Positions 1-10,961 of a DNA stretch of 30,049 nt are shown here, one piece after another. The notes below the pieces were generated by a model. That model had not been told where the DNA came from and did no database searches. It saw only the letters and a program-made list of their open reading frames with translations. The stretch spans positions 1-30,049 of the forward strand of contig JANBPK010001304.1 in NCBI GenBank assembly GCA_027579435.1, given 5' to 3'. Each line of letters opens with the position of its first letter. The stretch's first letter is position 1. A program made the translations under genes and the position numbers. This DNA is from Candolleomyces eurysporus (lineage: Eukaryota; Basidiomycota; Agaricomycetes; Agaricales; Psathyrellaceae).

Positions 1-2594
1 TTTCCGTTTACTTGAAGTAGCGAAGAAATCTAATTGTCCGTGATGAGCAAATGGCAGCGATAGCAAGTGTCGAAGGAGTGTAGACAAATATGACATACCG
101 TTATTTGGCGTCTGAATGTAATCTGTATCCTTGACAAGATTGAGTCTGTCAATGGTACCCTTATCAAGTAGAGTCGTGTAGCATAGGTTATGAGCCATCA
201 TAATTGAGGGATATAGGGAGCTGAAATCCAAGGTAGCAATAGGGACATCATAGTACCCTTTTTTGGGCTCAATGACTGTCGCTCCTTCGTATGCTTCGTC
301 AACACCTAACAACAGAACCGAAGTCAACATAAGTTTAGAATACACTTGGCGGCAAAGTAGACTTGCCTTCGCCCTTCGACGATGGAATAATATACCCTTC
401 AGAATTTGCTTTCCGGTATAACTGAGACAAAACTTTGATAGACTGTCCGCGAGAGAGTAAGAAGTTGAACGGGACACCCGTCACACGAGCCATTTCTGTG
501 TAGTTCACGAAACACATCAGCTTGTCCATCAGCCGTTGGGGCAGGTACGCATCCTGTTTTCAGGTGAGTGAGTGAGCACGAGCATCAATGTCGGTCTCGC
601 AACGTACCTTCAAACAGTAAATGGCAAGTCGCCGCCTGGATTCCGGTGTACCGTTCTGAAGCTCCGTAATGACAGAGTGGTGGACATCCTCTTTTTGCTC
701 TCCAAGGAACTGCGCACAAACGGAATTCAGAGAATAACTTCGAAGCTTATGCTCTCTCTGCATGAATTGCAAGACGTCAAGCTGCAGCCGGCCGTCGAGT
801 GTCGTCTCTTTCGAGTCACGCTGTCCAAAGGCTCTTGACGAGAAGTGTGTGTTCTTCACTTCGGACTTGATCTCTGGATATCCAAGGGGTTAAAGTCAGC
901 CCAGCTACAACACTGGAACGAGAGGGACTCGATACGTACGTTTGAATCGGCCGAGGTAAGGGAATTTCTTGACATTGAGTGCCTTGGCGCGGTCCATGAG
1001 GTAAGGGAAATCGAAATTGGAAATGTTATAGCCAATAACAACGTCCGGATCGACTTCCTCGACAAAGTCTCGCCATTTTTCCAGCAATTTGTCTTCTTCC
1101 TTGAACGAAAGAACTTGGGAGCCCACAATATGTGAGCATGAGTTCAGCGTGAATACATTTCGAATAAAGGGCTGAGATTCGCCTGTGAATGTACCCGTTG
1201 TTAGTCGACTGTCGGTAGGTTCAAAGAGAGACTGGACCAGCCTTGTCGGGTAACCATGTTCGCGATTTGAATTACCGGGTCGACATTCGGTTCTGGGAAG
1301 ACACCTTTGCGACCGGCACATTCAATATCAAAACTCAAAATGCGGAGGGGCGCGATTTTTGACCATTGGCCTTCGGGAGCGTGCGATATGAAAGCATGAT
1401 ATCTGTACGCAACGTTATAGCGCATCCAACAGACGGTTCTGTAGGGGCACTTACGGGACGTCAATTTCAATCTGACATGTCGTTTTCTTCTTTGCCTGGT
1501 CGATCAGAGTATACTTTCCTGCCGGGACTTCGATCCAGTTCATTCCAACGACCTTTAAAGCGTTCAGCCATGGGAGTTTACGTGGAGGCAGGCGTAGTTT
1601 ACCTGGGTGTCGATCATAAAACGCAAGGGATAAACAATGTTACTCTCGAAAGTTGGCACAGCTTCTGGCCAAAGGTTTTGGTATCCACACTCTCCTCTCT
1701 CGAACACCCGTATCAATCGAGAAGGTAAGTCAGGAGCATTGCAAATGGGGTGAACGGAGACTTATCTCGGACTTTAGGGAGATCCTTAGGTTCACAGATA
1801 GTGAGTTTGAGGAAAGGAATCCAGTCATCTCCCTTGTACCCCCATATTGATCGCTTGTTGACCTTCTCTATCTTTTTCACGAAGTCATTGCCAGGATTGA
1901 CGCCCTACGGTCGAAACAGGATCAACACAAACGTAGATGTGGGATAGAGAAATGCCCCATACATTCAGGTAGCCGCGAAGACCTGCAATGTCATCTTCGG
2001 TGAAGCCCCTAGGAACTGAAACGTAAAAGTATGGCAGGAACTCGGTGATGTTTGCAAGAACGCTGTGGCCATCCTGCATTTTCTCGTTCAATCAATGTTA
2101 CACCCGCAAACTAGATGAACCCGAACCTCTGTCACGCCAAACATACGCAGGACAGTCCCGCCTTGAGAATAATCGGTCGAGTTCTCAACGTCAATTTGCT
2201 GGAAGATGATCGGCTGTGTCTTGGGGTTGATTTTTGGAAGTGGCGGACGTGCCCAGCTATCTGCACCACCCTCCACACGTGCTAAATATTCAAAAAAAGC
2301 GCTCAAGACCAAGTCGCAGTGAGATGGACACGGAACGCACCTTCTGAGCCATCCGCGGCGTCCTTGTGCAAGCGCTCCAAAACATCGGCGAAAGAACCTT
2401 GGGATGCAACGGGCTGGCTACTCTGAAGGCCCGTTTTGCGTTTCTTTGCAGCTGGTTCCGCGTTTACTGCACCCTTGGATTTCCTATCGTGTAAAATGGG
2501 CTCAGGACGCGTCCGTCAGGTTTAGATGAGTGGTCACGAACCGCGTCTTGTTTGTGGGGACATTCACGTCGTTGGCCTGGAGTCCTGTTGACAT
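1..2594 (-). CDS. POL3: DNA polymerase delta catalytic subunit, N-terminal part (gene continues beyond left edge)
   Basis: Replicative family-B polymerase with 3'-5' proofreading exonuclease, acting in the nucleus on the lagging strand and in repair. The chosen start is the ATG at 2594-2592, followed by a basic, lysine-rich N terminus. Readable in order: the IIFQQIDVE segment (about 2160-2210), a conserved [13 protein letters not shown] stretch (about 1520-1570), Exo I with FDIECAG (about 1310-1340), Exo II with [12 protein letters not shown] (about 1000-1040), Exo III with YSLNSV and [11 protein letters not shown] (about 680-745), and polymerase motif A with [10 protein letters not shown] (about 200-230). 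At least ten short introns are implied, for example 30-98, 306-345, 554-607 and 874-939. Exons at the left edge (1-29, 99-305, 346-553, 608-873, 940-1182) join in frame. No break is seen, so the gene looks functional. The palm, fingers and C-terminal Cys motifs lie outside the window. Family identity is near certain; some exon borders are approximate. Confidence 0.95.
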
Positions 2595-2818
2595 CGCTGT
2601 CGCGTCGCCTGTAAGCTAGGTCGTCCTAGAATTTGGCGTGGTGGTCGTCGCGGTCGTGGTGGCTTGGAGAGTGGTCGTAAATTACGTGACCAGACTTGCC
2701 GTGACGCGATGCTTGTCTCTATTTACGGTCAATTGATCTCGGTATGAATGGCCTTAAGAATGACACGCCCTGCCTACGTGCACATCCACACGGCCTCCTT
2801 TCTCCTTCACCAGTAACA
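2595..2818. promoter_or_regulatory. Divergent intergenic promoter region between POL3 and phosphomannomutase
   Basis: About 224 bp separate the two start codons, so this stretch should hold both promoters and both 5' UTRs. It contains a locally repeated GTCGTCG/GTGGTCGT pattern (about 2630-2680). No clear TATA box is visible. The promoter role is inferred from gene layout only. Confidence 0.5.
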
Positions 2819-3924
2819 ATGTCCACCGACTTTGCAGACCGACCATCGAGGAAACTCTGTCTTTTCGATGTTGACGGCACTCTTACTCTTGCTCGCCAGG
2901 CAAGCCAATCTATCGATCTCTACTTCGGACGTTTTCTAACCAACTTGATGTGCAGTCTATAAACCCAGAGATGGATGAGACTCTCCGGGCCCTACGCAAG
3001 AAAGTGGTCGTTGGCTTCGTTGGGGGCTCTGATCTTGTCAAGATCACTGAGCAACTCCAAGTGACCGGCAGAGATGGTGCTTCACATCACTTGCAACTAT
3101 ATTTCTCTACGGTATAACTGAGAGAGTGCCTAATAGTGCTAACCGACTTCGATTACGCCTTCGCTGAGAATGGATTGACGGCTTTTAAGCTGGGAAAGCC
3201 CCTGCCCTCTCAATCGTTCATTCAATATGTTGGCGAAGAACGGTATAAGAAGATGGTCAACTTCATCTTGCATTATCTCGCGGATTTGGACATTCCTATC
3301 AAACGGTAGGTTTCAACTCTGATTCTGTCATTCATCAAAAACGGTATTTAAACCTTGCACAGCGGAACTTTCGTTGAATTCAGACGAGGAATGATCAACG
3401 TCAGTCCTATTGGCCGTAACGCAACGTGAGTATCGTCAATTTCCTTCATCTTCGCTAAATCGAACTGCCTCCGATATTCGCTTAGAATCCAGGAACGTCT
3501 GGATTTCGAAGCTTACGACCTGGTCAGAACCGTTGTCTCTATTGATCAATATTTCCATTGACTATCCACCAGAAACACAAAGTCAGAGCGACATTTGTAC
3601 AGGTTTTGCAGCAGAAGTTCTCGGACTACGGCTTGACCTTCTCCATCGGTGGACAAATCTCCTTTGACGTCTTCCCCAACGGTTGGGATAAGACCTATGC
3701 CCTTGGACGAGTCGAGGACGAAAAGTTCGAGGAGATTCATTTCTTCGGAGACAAGACCTACAAGGTACGAACATACATTTCGTTTCTCTTTGGCTACATA
3801 TTTATGCGTTAAATAGGGTGGGAACGACTACGAGATTTACTCTGACCCCCGGACGATTGGACATGCAGTGACATGCCCGGATGATACCATTAAGCTGCTG
3901 AAGGAACTCTTCCTCCATGATTGA
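2819..3924 (+). CDS. SEC53: Phosphomannomutase (SEC53/PMM2 family), complete
   Basis: Cytosolic HAD-superfamily enzyme that converts mannose-6-phosphate to mannose-1-phosphate, the precursor of GDP-mannose for glycosylation and cell-wall mannan. Exons are 2819-2899, 2956-3076, 3137-3305, 3363-3425, 3486-3522, 3573-3764 and 3817-3924. They sum to 771 bases, giving 256 residues plus stop, the usual family length. The catalytic motif [10 protein letters not shown] lies at residues 14-23. Also present are the GGSDLVKI segment, [20 protein letters not shown], and a C-terminal [20 protein letters not shown] followed by HFFGDKTY and GGNDYEIY. Intron 1 starts with GC (CAG/GCAAG), a GC-AG intron. The stop is 52 bp from the stop of the convergent kinase gene. 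From exon 5 onward the gene lies inside a tandem duplication, whose second copy is broken. Divergent from POL3. Confidence 0.95.
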
Positions 3925-6900
3925 AAGGAAGGTCGAATACATATATAGAATAAATGTGAATAAAGTTACGAGGAGGTCAATCAACATCTGCTTCATAATC
4001 TGTTTCAACAACAACCTCACGCAAACGTGACTTCTGAGTTTGTCGATGTGGAAGGGCCCTCCGAGGTGTCGGAACATAAATTCTGGGCTTGTCAAGGTCA
4101 AGAGGGCAATTGACAGGTCTAGGGAGTTCGGGTGTGGGAGGTAAGGGAGGCATCGGAAACCCTTGTGCCTGGACCAAAGGGGTATGCGGAGGTGTGAGCA
4201 ATGCAGGGTTCGACGGACGCTTGTNAGTGGGGGTGGGGGCTTGGTGGGCGAGCCCTGGTCCATTCCCTGCTCTTAGGGCGAATCCTAAGCATTTGGCGTT
4301 CAACGGTGGAGTAACGTCGCTTTTCTACGGCTTCTGTGGCAGACACGGGGGTTGGGTACCTCTCAGCGTCTACAATCTGGTCAGGAAGCTGAATAGGAGC
4401 AAGAACTCTAGGCCGCTTCGAGCCGGGCGCCACCATATCGCTTCTCGAGGACATCTGGTGTAATTCTAGTAAGCCACGAGTGCCACTGGTAACTTTGAGA
4501 TAAGAAATTATCATACCTTTGTCGTCTTTGATGATTCGTCGAACCTTCTCTCCGAGGAACCTTTGGAGAGAATCGAGCCCATTTGTTCCTGGACCCACCG
4601 CTGAGCCTTCGCCATTTCAGCGGCCGAGACGATCTCTTGACTGATATCTTCGTTCATTGAAGGGGATGGACTGCCGGAGTGAGGTTTCTTTCCCCGGTTG
4701 GCAGATAAGCCCTCGAGATAGGACTTGACCAAGCGGATATTTGGCCTCGTGGTTGGTTCATGTTGCCAGCACTGTCCCACAACCCACCACATATCAATTT
4801 CCGTTTCAGTCCACTCCCGTTCGGGAGGAGGCACTTCTGGACGTTTCCTCTCAATGACGACGGCACAGACGACATTTGCTATATGGTTGAGATGGTAGTG
4901 CGGGGGTTTCCCAGTATAGATCTGTAATTTTGGGGGTCAATCTGTCTTCGATGGCCCTGAGCCAATGGAAACAAACACACCTCGTAAATCGTGCACCCCA
5001 AAGCAAAGATATCCCCAGCTTTGCGGTCTATCTCACGTTTCACCGCCTGACCGCCGTTGGGGTCAGAAGATTCCAGTTCCCCAGCGGTCATGAGCTCTGG
5101 AGCCATCCAGCAAATAGAACCCGCCAATGTAGGAGATTTGTTTCCCAAACGCTGCGATTCCAAGATCAAAGAAAGACCGAAGTCCGCCAAACAACAGGTT
5201 AAGGCATCCGTAACCAGCACGTTGGCCTACGATCAGGAGACGCAGTTAGATGGGATTAAACTCAGAACACACGATGCTTCTACTGACCCCTTTGATATCA
5301 TTATGAGTTACGGGCGGGTCCAGATGGTGCAGGTAGTCAATACCGGCGACTATTTCGTTGATCTGCCATCGATGCGTTCATTAATATTGCGTTGGAAGTG
5401 CAGACCAAAACGGCTAACACGTACCGCTGCCAGTCGATCATGATTCGGATTTTCTTAAGAAAAGACATGATACTACCATGGTTCATCCAATACGATATAA
5501 AACAGAACTGAGGCCGAAATGACTCTGTATTGGCGCCTAGGAAAGGAAGGATATTGGGATGTTTGAGCTGCCTCCAGACGAGAACTTCTTTGCAGAATCT
5601 CTTCGGGGTATATTAGATCACTGGGCGCCATGCGAGAGCTTGTGGGGCACTTGTACCTTATAGAACACGTCCCTTTCCTCTTGAGGGACGCCAAACATCC
5701 TTAGGACGCGGAAACATAAGGGGACTCCTTTAATTACATCCTTATATATATCCTTAAATGGAAGGTTAAGCGCTATGGATGATTCGGAGAGATGAAAGTC
5801 AAAACCCACCGACGAGGCACCGCCTTCAAGAGCATGGTTTTTTTGACCGTCATGCTTGATATGATTCATGAATATCGAAGGAGGGAGGACGGAGTGCACG
5901 TCCCCTAGATCCCGAAGGCAGCGGTATACCGTGGAACTTTTGACCGACTCCGTATTGAGCTCGTCAAGAATCTTCAGAAGAAGGTAAATCAATGCTGAAG
6001 CGCAGGGTCTGTATCTGAGACGCGCTTACCACTTGTAGTAGCTGCGACACACAAGTAAAGTACTCCTTGCTGTGCGGCGTGACCAACAATTGATTCCAGT
6101 CCTGTTTCGAAACTATGACATCGAGCAACTCGTCCGTTGTTGACGGCTTTGGGATCTCATTACTGGGGGCGTTTGGAGAGCTGGAGTAGATTCTCGCAAG
6201 CGACGCGGTGACCAGCACGAACAGGGTAACTCGGGAGTTGTTTGGGCACTCAACTCGATCGCCGTTTCGCAGTATCGAGTTAATTCCCCGGAAAAGCTCA
6301 GGACTGTTCCTCAGAATGTTTGAAATTGCAACGATCGACCTGGAAAACGATGGCTGAGAACTATCAAGTGACCGGTATGAGCGGTGATGGACGAGAGTTC
6401 TAGCCAATGCATGGATGCTGACCTATTTCCCTTCAGGAGCCTGTCCACCTGCTGCACAAACACAGCAAATGAAGCTACGTCATTCTGAAGATGGACTTTG
6501 ACCTCGTTAAGGTAGGTCACTGCGTCCGGGGCGTCCAGATTCCGGAGATTCATGTTCAATGAGCCCCGGGAGAGAGAGAAAGAGGTTAAGAGCCCTAAGC
6601 TACGTGGTGGGGGGACGCCTCGAGCCTGGCGAGAAGGGATACATTCCCCCTCTTAACTTGCGTTTTCCGCGCGGACGCCTCGTGCAACACGCGTGCTTGC
6701 ACTGCCAATGACATGTCAAGATCAGTGACTTCCTTCTTCTGACATGGCCTTGAGGAATAGGCAATATTCCCACAGTCATGGGTCCTGGAGTAGGCGCCGG
6801 TCGAAGCGCTAGCCAGCTGAAAGACGAGTTGACAGCGACACAAACCTCAGAGGGAACTTACTTTCTCGGCACCAAATGGGTCATCATCAATGCCTCATCC

Positions 6901-7014
6901 TTAACTTTCATGAAAAGGTCCAGGCTCGAGGGCAGGTTCAAGTTGGAACCGAGAAATCCAGGTTGAGGCACTCCCGAATCGATGACGAAAAGCTCCGTTA
7001 GCATTAGTCTAGTG
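3486..7014. repeat. Tandem segmental duplication, unit 1
   Basis: Direct repeat unit that starts at phosphomannomutase exon 5 (AATCCAGGAACGT) and ends near 7014, after GACGAAAAGCTCCGTTAGCA. Unit 2 begins at about 7028 with AATTCAGGAACGT and ends near 10902 after the same closing sequence. Similarity is high through the kinase gene, including introns, which shows DNA-level duplication rather than selection on protein. Confidence 0.9.
3977..6553 (-). pseudogene. TKL-like protein kinase, copy 1 (frameshifted duplicate)
   Basis: Kinase with a helical N-terminal region (from NLRNLDAPDAV, 6551), a kinase domain and a basic, proline-rich C-terminal tail ending at 3977. Kinase marks visible: LRMFGVPQEERD (about 5690), LADFGLS (about 5170), WMAPEL activation-segment end (about 5105), and a helix-rich end with MWWVVGQCWQHEPTTRPNI. 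The position of the usual beta-3 lysine (VALK) reads CFR. Compared with copy 2 there is an 8-base loss near 5978-5996 that shifts frame inside an exon, and an extra N at 4225 that breaks the tail. The 5' flank has also diverged. The N may be an assembly artefact, but the 8-base change looks real. So this is probably a decaying duplicate; it could still be expressed if splicing avoids the damage. Confidence 0.7.
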
Positions 7015-7027
7015 CCTAGAATTCACT
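6554..7027. other. Spacer: diverged 5' flank of kinase copy 1
   Basis: This stretch matches the region upstream of kinase copy 2 (10094-10345 and 10715-10902) but has many small indels and lacks about 370 bp found there. No independent gene is seen. The last part, about 6970-7014, is the shared end of the duplication unit. Confidence 0.6.
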
Positions 7028-7466
7028 AGAATTCAGGAACGTATGGATTTCGAAGCTTACGGCTCGGTCAGAACTGTTGTATCTGATGATCAACATCTCA
7101 ATTGACCATCTACCAGAAACACAAAGTCAGAGCGATATTCGTACAGGTTTTGCAGCAGAAGATCTCGAACCACGGCTAGACCTCTTCCATCAGTGGACAG
7201 ATTTCCTTTGACGTCTTCCCCAACGGCTGGGATAAGACCTATGCCCTTGGACGAGTCGAGGACGAAAAGTTTAAGGAGATTCATTTCTTTGGAGACAAGA
7301 CCTACAAGGTACAAGCATACATTTCTCTCCTCTTTGACTACATATTTAGGCGTTAAATAGGGTGGCAACGACTACGAGATTTACGCTGACCCCCGGACGG
7401 TTGGACATGCGGTAGCATGCCCGGAAGACACCATTAAGCTGCTGAAGGGAAAAATTATCCATAATT
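7028..7466 (+). pseudogene. Phosphomannomutase 3' fragment (duplicate of exons 5-7)
   Basis: Matches exons 5-7 of the intact gene together with the introns between them. The start and first four exons are missing. The sixth exon has a frame change giving an in-frame TAG near 7177, just after the equivalent of QQKFSDYG. Later parts ([19 protein letters not shown] and NDYEIY) are still recognisable but have no open frame linking them. The C-terminal codons after LLKG are altered. It is a non-functional remnant left by the tandem duplication. Confidence 0.9.
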
Positions 7467-7508
7467 GAAAAGAAGGTTGAATACATATAGAATAAAGTTA
7501 TGATGAAG

Positions 7509-10093
7509 TTAATCAAGATCTCCTTCATAATCTGTCTCGACAACAACCTCACGCAAACGAGACTTCTGTGTTGGTCGGTGTGGAATGGCCCTCCGAGGTG
7601 TCGGAACATAAATTCTTGGCTTGTCAAGGTCAAGAGGGCAATTGACGGGTCTAGGGAGTTCGGGTGTGGGAGGTAAGGGAGGTATCAAAAAGTCTTCTGT
7701 CTGTACCGAAGGGGTGTGCGGAGGTGTGAGCAAACCAGAGTTCGACGGACGCTTGTATTGGGGGTGGGGGCTTGGTGGGCGAGCCCTGGTCCATTCCCTG
7801 CTCTTAGGACGAATCCTAAGCATCTGGAGTTCAACGGTGGAGTAATTGCGTAGCCTGTCTACAGCTTCTGTCGCAGACACTGGGGTTGGGTACCTCTCAG
7901 CGTCTGCCGTCTGGTCAGGAAGCTGAATAGGAGCAAGAACTCTAGGCCGCCTCGAGACAGGCGCCACCATCTCGCTTCTCAAAGACATCTAATTAATCCT
8001 AATAAGCCACGAGCGCTCCTGGTAACTTTGAGAGAAGGAAATATCATACCTTTGTCGTCGTTGGTGATTCGTCAACTCTCCTCTCCAAGGGACCTTTGGA
8101 GAGAATCGAGCTCATTTGTTCCTGAACCCACCGCTGAGCCTTCGCCATTTCAGTAGCCGAGACGATCTCTTGGCTAACAATATCCTCAGTCAACGAAGGG
8201 GAGGGACTGCTAGTGAGCTCCTTTCCTCGGTTAGCAGCTAAGCCCTGGAGATAATACTTAACCAAACGAATATTTGGCCTCATGGTTGGTTGGTGCTGCC
8301 AGCACTGTTCCACAACCCACCACATATCAATTTCCGTCTCAGTCCACTCCCGCTCGGGAGGAGGCACTTCTGGGCGCTTCCTTTCAATGGCGACAGCGAA
8401 GACGACATTTGCGATATGGTTGAGATTGTAGTGCGGGGGTTTCCCGGTGTAGATCTGTAATTTGGGGGGTCAATCTTTCTTCGATGGCACTGAGCCAATG
8501 GGAGTATACCCACCTCGTAGATTGTGCATCCCAAAGCAAACATGTCCCCAGCTTTGCGATCTATCTCACGTTTCACCGCTTGACAGTCGTTGGGGTCAGA
8601 AGAATCCAGTTCCCCAGCGGTCATGAGCTCTGGGGCCATCCAGCAAATAGAACCCGCCAATGTAGGGGATTTGTTTCCCAAACGCTGCGACTCCAAGATC
8701 AAAGAAAGTCCGAAGTCCGCCAAACAACAGGTTAAGGCATCGGTGACCAGCACGTTGGCCTACGATCAGGAGACGCAGTTAGGCGGGGGTTAAACTCAGA
8801 ACACACGATGCTTCTACTGACCCCTTTGATGTCGTTATGAGTTACAGGTGGGTCCAGATGGTGCAGGTAGTCAATACCGGCGACTATTTCGTTGATCTAC
8901 CATTGATGCGTTCATTAACATTGCGTTGGAAGTCTCGACCAAAACGGCTAACACGTACCGCTGCCAGTCGATCATGATTCGGATTTTTCTTAAGAAAAGA
9001 CATGATACTACCGTGGCTCATCCAATACGATATAAAACAGAACTGAGGCCGGAATGACTCTGTATTGGCGCCTAAGAAGGGAAGAATATTGGGGTGTCTG
9101 AGCTGCCTCCAGACAAGAACTTCTTTGCAGAATCTCTTCGGGGTTTATTAGTCAATCGGGCGCCATGCGAGAGCGTGTGGGGCACTTGTACCTTATAGAA
9201 CTCGTCTCTTTCCTCTTGAGGGACGCCAAACATCCTTAGGACGCGGAAACATAAGGTGACCCCTTTAGCCACACCTTTATATATATCCTGAAATGGAAGG
9301 TTAGGCACTATGGACGGTTCCGAGAGATAAAAGCCAACACCTACCGACGAGGCACCGCCTTGAAGGGCGTAGTTTTGACCGTCATGCTTGATATGATTCA
9401 TGAATATCGAGGGAGGGAGGACGGAATGCGCGTCCCCTAGATCCCGGAGGCAGCGGTATACGGTGGAGCTTTTGACCGACTCCGTATTCAGATCGTCCAG
9501 AAGCTTCAGAGAAAGGCGAGTGAATACTAATGCGCTGAAGCGTGGGGTCTGTATCTGAGACGTGCTTACCACTTGCAGTAGCTGCGACACACAAGTAAAA
9601 TACTCCTTGCTGTGCGGCGTGGCCAACAATTGGGCCCAGTCCTGTTTCGAAACTATGACATCGAGCAACTCGTCCGTTGTTGACGGCTTTGGGATCTCAT
9701 TACTGGGGGCGTTCGGAGAGCTGGAGTAGATTTTCGCAAGCGATGCAGTTACCAGCACGAACAGAGTAACTCGGGAGTTGTTTGGGCACTCGACTCGATC
9801 GCCGTTTCGCAGTATCGAGTTTATTTTCCGGAAAAGCGAGGGACGGTTCCTCAGAATGTTTGCAGTAGCAACGATTGACCTGGAAAACGAAGGCTGCGAA
9901 CTATCAAGCAACAGGTGTTAGCAGTAGTGAACGAGAGTTCAAGCCAATGCATGGATGCTCACCTATTTCCCTTCAGGAGCCTGTCCACTTGCTGGACAAA
10001 CACAGCAAATGAAGCTACATCATCCTTGAGATGAACTTTAACCTCGTCAAGGTAGGTCACCGCGTCCGGGGCGTCCAGATTCCGGAGATTCAT
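7509..10093 (-). CDS. TKL-like serine/threonine kinase, copy 2 (open copy, possible pseudokinase)
   Basis: Intron-rich gene of roughly 750 residues. The chosen start is ATG 10093, opening NLRNLDAPDAVTYLDEV. A long helical N-terminal region (9911-9290) precedes the kinase domain: VTLCFRVLRMFG (about 9250), FCKEVLVWRQLRHPNILPF with the alpha-C Glu (about 9100), YLHHL and the catalytic loop HNDIKGAN (about 8850-8760), LADFGLS (about 8700), WMAPEL (about 8635), and a final lobe with WWVVEQCWQHQPTMRPN (about 8300). A basic proline-rich tail (exon 7509-7988) follows. Asp of the HxD loop, the DFG and the APE are kept, but the beta-3 VAIK lysine position is Arg (codon about 9243-9245) in both copies, so activity is uncertain. 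The large family of such kinases in Agaricomycetes has mostly unknown roles. The true start could lie further upstream, at ATG 10347 (MALDGAYTPG). Confidence 0.8.
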
Positions 10094-10961
10094 GCTCAAT
10101 GAGCCCTGAGATAGTGAGAGAAAGAGGTTAAGAGCCCTCAACTACGTGGTGGGCGGACGCCTCTAGCATGGCCAGAAGGAATACATTCCCCTTCCTAGCG
10201 TTTTCCGCTCAGAAGCCTCGTGCAACATGTGTGCTTGCACTGCCAATGATTAAATGACATGTCAATGTCAAGATCAGTCACCATTTTGAATTGGGCGCCT
10301 TGTCCGGTGGTCATGGGTCCTGGAGTATAGGCGCCGTCGAGAGCCATCGAACTACGGTTAACTTGCCGATAAAACTCAGCTTTATATGCAAAGCGCAATT
10401 TACAGTCATTCAAATATTTACTGCTTATATTCCAAGCCATGTTCTCGGAGGTGCATATAATTGCAGTTCACTCAGGAGGGGCCCACTCAAACTTTGGCAC
10501 GGAATCACATATCAAGGCCTCTCGAGTGCGTTTGTGGCGGTCGCCCAATGGGCCACTGACCTCTGGCTGGCTGTTCGGCACAGTACTGGTGACCTGATAC
10601 TTCCGGCAGTGAGTCTGATCCTCTCTGAGCTCGGAGGAGCCTCACCGAGTAGCCGCCCGCCAAGCCAAAACGCGCTGGGCGAATATACTCACGTGATATC
10701 AAGGTACATGCGCCGAACTCGTAGCCAGCAGCTGAAAGGGACGAGTTGAAAGGGGTTTAACATTGGAGGAAGCTTACTTCCTCAGCATCAAATAGAGTAT
10801 TATCCTTAACCTGGCTCGAGGGCGGGTTCAAGTTGGAACAGAGAAATCCTTGAAGCACTCCCAAATCGATGACGAAAAGCTCCGTTAGCATTAGTCTAGT
10901 AGCAAGACATAATAGTATTCCCTCAATAACAACCTCCTGTATATATATAAAAGGAGCGTCT
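10094..10961. other. Intergenic: 5' flank of kinase copy 2 and end of duplication
   Basis: Holds the kinase upstream region, including about 370 bp absent from copy 1 (about 10345-10715) with a palindromic TCACGTGA at about 10688-10695, which could bind a bHLH factor (inference). The duplication ends near 10902, followed by an AT-rich run TATATATATAAAAGG (about 10939-10953) just past the cytochrome c1 stop. No convincing complete gene is seen. Confidence 0.5.

Larger units (their letters stand above)
7028..10902. repeat. Tandem segmental duplication, unit 2
   Basis: Second copy of the 3486-7014 segment in the same orientation. It differs mainly by a stretch of about 370 bp (about 10345-10715) that unit 1 lacks, and by scattered substitutions. 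Only about 13 bp lie between the units, so the arrangement is head-to-tail. Confidence 0.9.

Noticed and set aside
7090..7633. Minus-strand frames opposite the phosphomannomutase fragment
   Set aside because: They are antisense shadows of exons 6 and 7; the same shadows occur opposite the intact gene at 3546-4263.
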